64,000 nt of DNA from Aquimonas sp041395245 (GTDB taxonomy: Bacteria; Pseudomonadota; Gammaproteobacteria; Xanthomonadales; Xanthomonadaceae). The stretch covers positions 186,001 through 250,000 of the forward strand of contig JAWLAY010000005.1 of the NCBI GenBank assembly GCA_041395245.1. Direction: 5' to 3'. Positions within the stretch are counted from its first letter, which is position 1, and every line of letters begins with the position of its first letter. Shown here piece by piece: positions 59,777 through 64,000 of this stretch. The notes under the pieces were generated by a model that was given only the letters and a program-made list of their open reading frames with translations, was not told the origin of the DNA and did not search any database. The translations under genes were made by a program, and so were the position numbers.

Positions 59777-60231
59777 GCGCGCTCCTTGGTGGTGAGGCCA
59801 AAGAACGCCGGGCCAGACCAGCGCGTGCCGGTGATGTGGCAGGCAATGGCGGTGAGGCTGGTGTAGCGCCTGCCTTCGTACTCGAAATCGTCCGGCCCCT
59901 TCACCAGCACTCGGTGATCGACGTTGTCGAAGGTGCGCATCAGCATGGTGCCGGGCAGGAGTCGGTTGGCGTCGCGGCGCATGGCCTTGGGCAACAGGCC
60001 GGTTGCACCGATCTCCTCCAGTTGCGCACGCACTGACGGTTTCACGCCACCGAACGCACGCTCCTGAATCCGGTAGGCCAAGCGCGATTCCAGCCATGTG
60101 CGCTGATGGTGGGGAGGGCGCTCATCGAAGTGGTCGTCCCACATCGCCCACAGCTGTTCCATCGTCAGGTGCGGCAGGTGGGCGACGCGCGCGGCGACCG
60201 AGATTGCATCGGGTGAGGATGAGGGTGTCAT
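59773..60231 (-). CDS. DUF2924 protein of the recombinase cassette
   Basis: The 152-aa product (MTPSSSPDAISVAARVAHLPHLTMEQLWAMWDDHFDERPPHHQRTWLESRLAYRIQE) contains PGTMLMRTFDNVDHRVLVKGPDDFEYEGRRYTSLTAIACHITGTRWSGPAFFGL, the DUF2924 signature. This family nearly always precedes phage-type serine recombinases and may help target DNA. It overlaps the integrase by 4 nt. ATG 60231 is chosen over 60237. Confidence 0.85.
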   Translation of the reverse strand: MTPSSSPDAISVAARVAHLPHLTMEQLWAMWDDHFDERPPHHQRTWLESRLAYRIQERAFGGVKPSVRAQLEEIGATGLLPKAMRRDANRLLPGTMLMRTFDNVDHRVLVKGPDDFEYEGRRYTSLTAIACHITGTRWSGPAFFGLTTKERA

Positions 60232-60422
60232 TGGCAAACTCCTTTCCGTTGAGAGGGGTTTGCATGGACGCGCTGGTGGTGGCCAAAGCCAAGGTCAACT
60301 TCGCCCTCGTTGGCACGGGCTTTTTTCCGCAGGCGCAGGAAGGCGGCGGCGAGAAGATCGACGATCTCCTGATGCGGATGGCGCGGATCGTCAGAAGTGG
60401 AGACAGGTTCGTGATGTGGCAT
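60228..60422 (-). CDS. Small protein of the recombinase cassette
   Basis: The 64-aa product (MPHHEPVSTSDDPRHPHQEIVDLLAAAFLRLRKKARANEGEVDLGFGHHQRVHANPSQ) is short but has a helical centre and overlaps the DUF2924 start by 4 nt, which supports a real gene. Small genes of this kind often head DUF2924-recombinase cassettes. Function unknown. Confidence 0.55.
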   Translation of the reverse strand: MPHHEPVSTSDDPRHPHQEIVDLLAAAFLRLRKKARANEGEVDLGFGHHQRVHANPSQRKGVCQ

Positions 60423-60539
60423 GGTCTGCGTTCGATAGGAGAACGCTCCTCATGCTAGGCATCGGGGGTGTTGTCGTAACGGAATGCAGCGGATGTGAGC
60501 GGTGGGCGTGTTGAAGCTGCGCAATTCCGCGTAGAGGAA
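60423..60539 (-). other. Intergenic region of the integrase operon
   Basis: These 117 bases should hold the integrase-operon promoter. No clear motif is seen. Confidence 0.35.
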
Positions 60540-61466
60540 TCAATGAACCGGGAACTGTCCGCTGGCGCGAAAGCGTTCGCTGGTGTCCTGTTCGTGTTCG
60601 TCCTCGTGTGTGCGGTCGCCGAAGCGCGGCTCCATGCTTTCGAGGATCAACAAGGTGAGCATGCGCTCGCGCTCCACATGGGTGTGCTTGCACTCGCGCA
60701 ACGACATGTACGTCCGTTCTTCCGGACACCACATCCTGGCGGTCTGCTTCACGCCTTCCAAGCATTGCAGCGTGAGGGGATCACCAGACACCGAGCCTGG
60801 CACTGGCTCTTGCATGGTGTTTGGAACCTTGAAGCGCGCGCGAGAGAGGACGGCCTTCTTGCTGCGCGCCTCGTATTCGAGGATGCCACTGTCCCAGCGC
60901 AGCAGGATGGCGCGCTGATTGGTGAGTTCGACGAAGCGCAGGCACGCAGCCTCCATCGAGACGCCGAAGCGTTGCGCCAAACTGCCAATCACCCGCAGAT
61001 CGACCTTGCGCTGATCGCCCAAGCCGTCGCGGAACAGGTCGGCGGGCATGAGCAGATTGCTGGCGAAGGCGTTGGCCTCCTTCTCGATCTGCTTGTCGGC
61101 ATCTTGTCCGTTGTTCACGCCACGCATTTCGCAGCGGAACTCACTCACGCGTTCACGGTGCAGGACGAAGTGCCCCATCTCGTGGGCGATGGTGAACCGT
61201 TGACGTTCCCGGCACCTGGGGTGGGGCTTGTAGAAAATGCCCCAATCATCAGTGCCGGGGTTGCGAACCAGTGCGCCCTCGAATCCGCGTATTTCAAGTT
61301 CCCTCGGAAGCCGCAGCGTTGCGCCCTTGGCGAAGGCTTTTTCATTGAGCAGTTGCACCATGACGCCGAGGTCGACCGCATCGGGCAAGTTTGCGCCGAA
61401 CGCTGAGCGCAGCAATGTGTAAATGCGTGCGACAGCAGCAGTGGGTGTGAGCGGGGTAGGACTCAA
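60540..61466 (-). CDS. ImmA/IrrE-family metallopeptidase
   Basis: The 308-aa protein has the zinc site HEMGHFVLHRE near residue 95 and the glutamate helix KQIEKEANAFASNLLMP. The C-terminal part with GDPLTLQCLEGVKQTARMWCPEERTYMSLREC has cysteines. ImmA enzymes cleave the repressor encoded next to them and so start excision of mobile elements. The repressor gene overlaps by 4 nt upstream. Confidence 0.85.
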   Translation of the reverse strand: MSPTPLTPTAAVARIYTLLRSAFGANLPDAVDLGVMVQLLNEKAFAKGATLRLPRELEIRGFEGALVRNPGTDDWGIFYKPHPRCRERQRFTIAHEMGHFVLHRERVSEFRCEMRGVNNGQDADKQIEKEANAFASNLLMPADLFRDGLGDQRKVDLRVIGSLAQRFGVSMEAACLRFVELTNQRAILLRWDSGILEYEARSKKAVLSRARFKVPNTMQEPVPGSVSGDPLTLQCLEGVKQTARMWCPEERTYMSLRECKHTHVERERMLTLLILESMEPRFGDRTHEDEHEQDTSERFRASGQFPVH

Positions 61467-61810
61467 GGCTGCGGCTCGGCGTCGCTGTTCTTGCCGAACA
61501 TCAAGTCCAGCGCCTGACGGAAGCGTTTCTTGTCGTCATCGGCCATGCCGGAGTACTCGCGGAAGAAAGCTACGTCCTTGAACTCGACATCGGGCAGGCC
61601 GCGTGGTTGGTCTTCCATCAGGTCTTCCATCGTGACGCCGAAGACCTTGGACAAGGCCAGTACACGTTCCGCCGTTGGCCTCTGGCCGTCTTTCATTTCC
61701 AGTTCCCAGATATAGGCCTTGGTGCAACCAACCTCATCGGCCAGTTGTTGCAGGCTCATGCCCTTGGCTTCGCGCAACTGGCGAAGCCGGATGCCAAATG
61801 GTGTGGCCAT
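61463..61810 (-). CDS. XRE-family repressor (ImmR-like)
   Basis: The 115-aa protein has a Cro/C1 helix-turn-helix (IRLRQLREAKGMSLQQLADEVGCTKAYIWELEMKDGQRPTAERVLALSKVFGVTMEDLM) and a short acidic tail (FFREYSGMADDDKKRFRQALDLMFG). With ImmA downstream it forms an ImmR/ImmA-like switch of the prophage. Confidence 0.9.
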   Translation of the reverse strand: MATPFGIRLRQLREAKGMSLQQLADEVGCTKAYIWELEMKDGQRPTAERVLALSKVFGVTMEDLMEDQPRGLPDVEFKDVAFFREYSGMADDDKKRFRQALDLMFGKNSDAEPQP

Positions 61811-62036
61811 CGGAATGCCTATGGGGAGTCAGGTAGAGAGACGCGGAAGTATAGTCAAAAGATACGATGTAGGAACAGGTGGGAATCCATGATTGACGGG
61901 CGGAAATGGGCGCACTAGTCTGGCGACCGGCAAGTGACACTTTACGATTTAACGATTGCGGACGTGTTTCCTTGCCGAAATGCCCCGGAACCGTGAAGTG
62001 CATCTCACATCTCTCCCGACCCAAGGAACCCCCTGT
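61811..62036. promoter_or_regulatory. Divergent control region at the prophage edge
   Basis: This 226-nt gap lies between the repressor (minus) and the gene at 62037 (plus). It contains AT-rich patches (for example AAGTATAGTCAAAAGATACG at about 61849-61868, with GTAT/ATAC arms, and TTTACGATTTAACGATTG near 61940). It is the likely place of repressor operators and divergent promoters. An AAGGAA site precedes ATG 62037. Confidence 0.5.
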
Positions 62037-63257
62037 ATGAAAAAGACTTTCATCGATGTGTTGTTCGAGTTGCCGGTCGATCAGACCATGCAGCAGTTTT
62101 TTACCGACCATGCAGTACCGGTTCCGCTGGGGTTCGTATGGGCCGACACGCAGGACACCCGGCGGGCGTTGCTGGACTGCATCCGTCAATGGCAGGACAT
62201 CCCCGCCAAGGACAAGCTGGTCGCAGAACTGGGTGCCTGCCTGCCGTTGGCTGATGCGCAGGGCGCGTTGTCGATCCGGGCGGTTGCTGCGTCCAACGTC
62301 ATGGCATCCACAGGATTGCTGGGCTGCCAAGGCGATGTGCATCGCGCGTTCTGGCTTTACCGTCACCATCCGGATCTGTTCGCTCAGGCACTGAATTCGG
62401 ACTTTCTGGATCGCCGCGTTCCGCAAGCGCAGTCGCACGCGCTGGGCATCAAGCGGCATCCGAACACGTCTCCGGCTGCCGTGGCTGCATTCAGTCAGTC
62501 CATCTCGAACTTCTATCAGAAGAAGCTGCAATGCGGCGATGGGGTGGAAAGTACGATCTTCCAGCGCAGCCCTGGCGTGTTCCTCGTGACCAGCCATGTC
62601 AAAGGCATGGCGATGATGCAGCTGGAATTCCAGGGTACGAACTTGACCCGGCGCGTTGGCAATCCGTCGCTGCACAGCGTGCTGGAGTATTCGGAGCGCA
62701 CGGGCGCGGTGAGGACGCTGATCCGGGGCGGCGCGGATTTCCACCGGATGCTGGCCGGCGAGTTCTCTACGCACATTCTTGGACAGGTGGTGGATGCCAA
62801 GCGCCTCATGCCGGAGAAGATCGACCTCACTCGCATGCGCGCCGGGATCGCCAACCTGCAAACGGCCAAGAACAAGTTCACCTATGCGCAACTCAAGGAA
62901 TACACCATCGAGAGCGCAACGGGGCAGCTGAAGCTGGTGTGTACGGCGACCGCCGATGCCGGGCGCAAATCGGTGACGGAGTTGCTGAAGGAGGAACTGC
63001 CGACCGCGCTGGAGGAGGGTTGGTCGGTGCTGGCGGTGCAGATCAACATCTACTACCCCGGCGAGAGAGGACGGCTGCGCAGCATTCCCGTCGAGATCAC
63101 CAGCAATGGCCGGTTCCGTATTCCGGTACGCGATCCGGAACTGAAGGCTCGGGTTGAGCAGATGCTGGTGGAAGCAGGCGTGCTGGCGCTTGGCCAGACC
63201 CTTGATGCCGAGTACACCGACATCACCGAACTGCCTCAACCGCTGGTCGAGAAGTGA
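62037..63257 (+). CDS. Unknown protein at the right edge of the prophage
   Basis: From ATG 62037 (AAGGAA at about 62023-62028) the product has 406 aa. The frame upstream to 61956 is not used. No domain is recognised. Visible parts are VPVPLGFVWADTQDTRRALLDCIRQWQDIPAKDKLVAELGACLPLADAQGALSIRAV, a SFQRSPGVFLVTSHVKGMAMMQLEF-like middle and a basic helical end (DLTRMRAGIANLQTAKNKFTYAQLKEYTIESATGQLKL). It is followed by a zinc-ribbon gene with a 3-nt gap, so the two form an operon transcribed away from the prophage repressor. Confidence 0.75.
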   Translation: MKKTFIDVLFELPVDQTMQQFFTDHAVPVPLGFVWADTQDTRRALLDCIRQWQDIPAKDKLVAELGACLPLADAQGALSIRAVAASNVMASTGLLGCQGDVHRAFWLYRHHPDLFAQALNSDFLDRRVPQAQSHALGIKRHPNTSPAAVAAFSQSISNFYQKKLQCGDGVESTIFQRSPGVFLVTSHVKGMAMMQLEFQGTNLTRRVGNPSLHSVLEYSERTGAVRTLIRGGADFHRMLAGEFSTHILGQVVDAKRLMPEKIDLTRMRAGIANLQTAKNKFTYAQLKEYTIESATGQLKLVCTATADAGRKSVTELLKEELPTALEEGWSVLAVQINIYYPGERGRLRSIPVEITSNGRFRIPVRDPELKARVEQMLVEAGVLALGQTLDAEYTDITELPQPLVEK

Positions 63258-63260
63258 CCG

Positions 63261-64000
63261 ATGGCAACGCATGCAGGTTGGCACCTGATCTGCCGGATGT
63301 TTGCCTCGGGTGCGCCAGTGCTGCGACTTCGAATGACGCCGGGCGAGATCGGCGCGTTGCCGGATGTCGCCAAGGCAGTGAAACCGGCGATGACGGATCG
63401 TACGAATACGGTCTGTCCGTATTGTTGCCAGCGTCGCGGAGAGGTGCGCGTCGATGGAAATGGCGAGTGGGAATGCTGTTGCCCGGACTGCGGTGCGGTG
63501 CCGGTGGCTGCGGACGATCTCGCGGCCTTCGCGCTCGACGATCAGTGGCTTCATCGGAAGCTGCGTTCGGCGCATGACATCCACAGTGACGGCGGTGCCA
63601 AGCAACTGACCGACGGTGTCTGGATGCTCGGTCGCACGAAGAAGATGCCAGTGGTGCTGGCGCGCGACATTCACCGGTTGTGGCGCGAGCCGGGTTTGCT
63701 TGATCGTGTTCGCACCGACAACGGCACTGTTCGCGTGATCGCGCCGGTGAATCAGATCGCGCGGGGCGCACCACCGGATGCCGGTGTGCAGTGGGTGGGT
63801 TTGGAGGAGAAGTTCCAGCTGCGCGGGGAAAACATCACGTTCGCGGGCGATGTCGAGTCTGTTCCGTCACGCCGCAGGAACAATCCCTTCGTGCCCGTGC
63901 ATGGGCTGTTCTCGGCGGATTTTCGCTGGGTGCATGTGGATGGGGAAGGTGCCGAGCCGATCCGGCTCACCAAGGCGCAGGCAGCGGTGTTTCGTGTGTT
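63261..64000 (+). CDS. Zinc-ribbon protein of unknown function (3' end outside window)
   Basis: An open frame starts at ATG 63261, 3 nt after the previous stop, and has no stop before the window ends, giving at least 246 residues. It reads MATHAGWHLICRMFASGAPVLRLRM, then a zinc ribbon with CPYCC and CCCPDC (near residues 51-76), then GVWMLGRTKKMPVVLARDIHRLWREPG and a C-terminal part with PIRLTKAQAAVFRV, which looks like the start of a winged helix. It is co-oriented with 62037-63257. A plus-strand frame at 63254-63577 and a minus-strand frame at 63752-63973 are its shadows. Confidence 0.75.
   Translation, partial: MATHAGWHLICRMFASGAPVLRLRMTPGEIGALPDVAKAVKPAMTDRTNTVCPYCCQRRGEVRVDGNGEWECCCPDCGAVPVAADDLAAFALDDQWLHRKLRSAHDIHSDGGAKQLTDGVWMLGRTKKMPVVLARDIHRLWREPGLLDRVRTDNGTVRVIAPVNQIARGAPPDAGVQWVGLEEKFQLRGENITFAGDVESVPSRRRNNPFVPVHGLFSADFRWVHVDGEGAEPIRLTKAQAAVFRV

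Noticed and set aside
1..64000. tRNA, rRNA and CRISPR features
   Set aside because: Read for tRNA T-arm motifs, rRNA stretches and regular direct repeats with spacers; none was convincing. No tRNA-based attachment site was found at the prophage ends.

Overview
The window is a 64 kb piece of a high-GC chromosome, probably from a gammaproteobacterium. The clues are an AcnB-type aconitase, an IPTL-CTERM-like surface-protein tail, an F-x-DGFE motif in a secreted protein and typical proteobacterial prophage genes. The order Xanthomonadales (Lysobacterales) would fit, but this is inferred from gene style and not from any search.

Region 1 (1-8.6 kb) is a degraded insertion-sequence zone next to the 3' end of acnB. 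It holds three IS30-family remnants, an IS3 orfB remnant with an internal deletion, the C-terminal half of an IS110 transposase and a frameshifted IS5-type transposase. These elements have cut a DUF11/IPTL-CTERM surface protein (2.8-3.1 kb) and a TPR lipoprotein (5.9-6.4 kb). An apparently intact nitrilase-superfamily hydrolase (6.4-7.4 kb) remains.

Region 2 (8.7-17.1 kb) looks like a conflict and mobility island. It contains a CoiA-like nuclease flanked by direct repeats, an XRE-ImmA/IrrE fusion protein with an unknown 220-aa partner, an AbiEi/AbiEii toxin-antitoxin pair, a zinc-ribbon protein, and a large serine recombinase fused by deletion to the tail of a RepB-type partition protein.

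Region 3 (17.2-24.8 kb, plus strand) is a signalling locus. It encodes an FHA-AAA+-Fis regulator with a degenerate GAFTGA loop, a Ser/Thr kinase with one membrane segment and a long TPR-like region, a lipoprotein, and a secreted VWA protein with repeated beta domains. Facing it on the minus strand (24.9-31.3 kb) are membrane and secreted proteins of unknown function, a small coiled-coil protein with YadA-head-like repeats, and a PIN-domain protein with a partner.

Region 4 (31.3-61.8 kb) is a prophage read almost wholly on the minus strand. From right to left it has an XRE repressor with ImmA peptidase, a serine integrase cassette, early replication genes (AlpA-like regulators, BRO protein, AAA ATPase, SSB-like protein, PD-(D/E)XK nuclease, P4-type primase-helicase, RuvC-like resolvase), then connector, terminator, tail tube, chaperone, tape measure, hub and fibre genes, and finally holin and lysozyme. 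Terminase, portal, protease and nearly all of the capsid gene are absent. A ParDE toxin-antitoxin pair sits exactly where they should be. The element is therefore headless, with an almost complete siphovirus tail and lysis set.

Region 5 (62.0-64.0 kb, plus strand) has two genes of unknown function. The second is a zinc-ribbon protein that runs off the end of the window.
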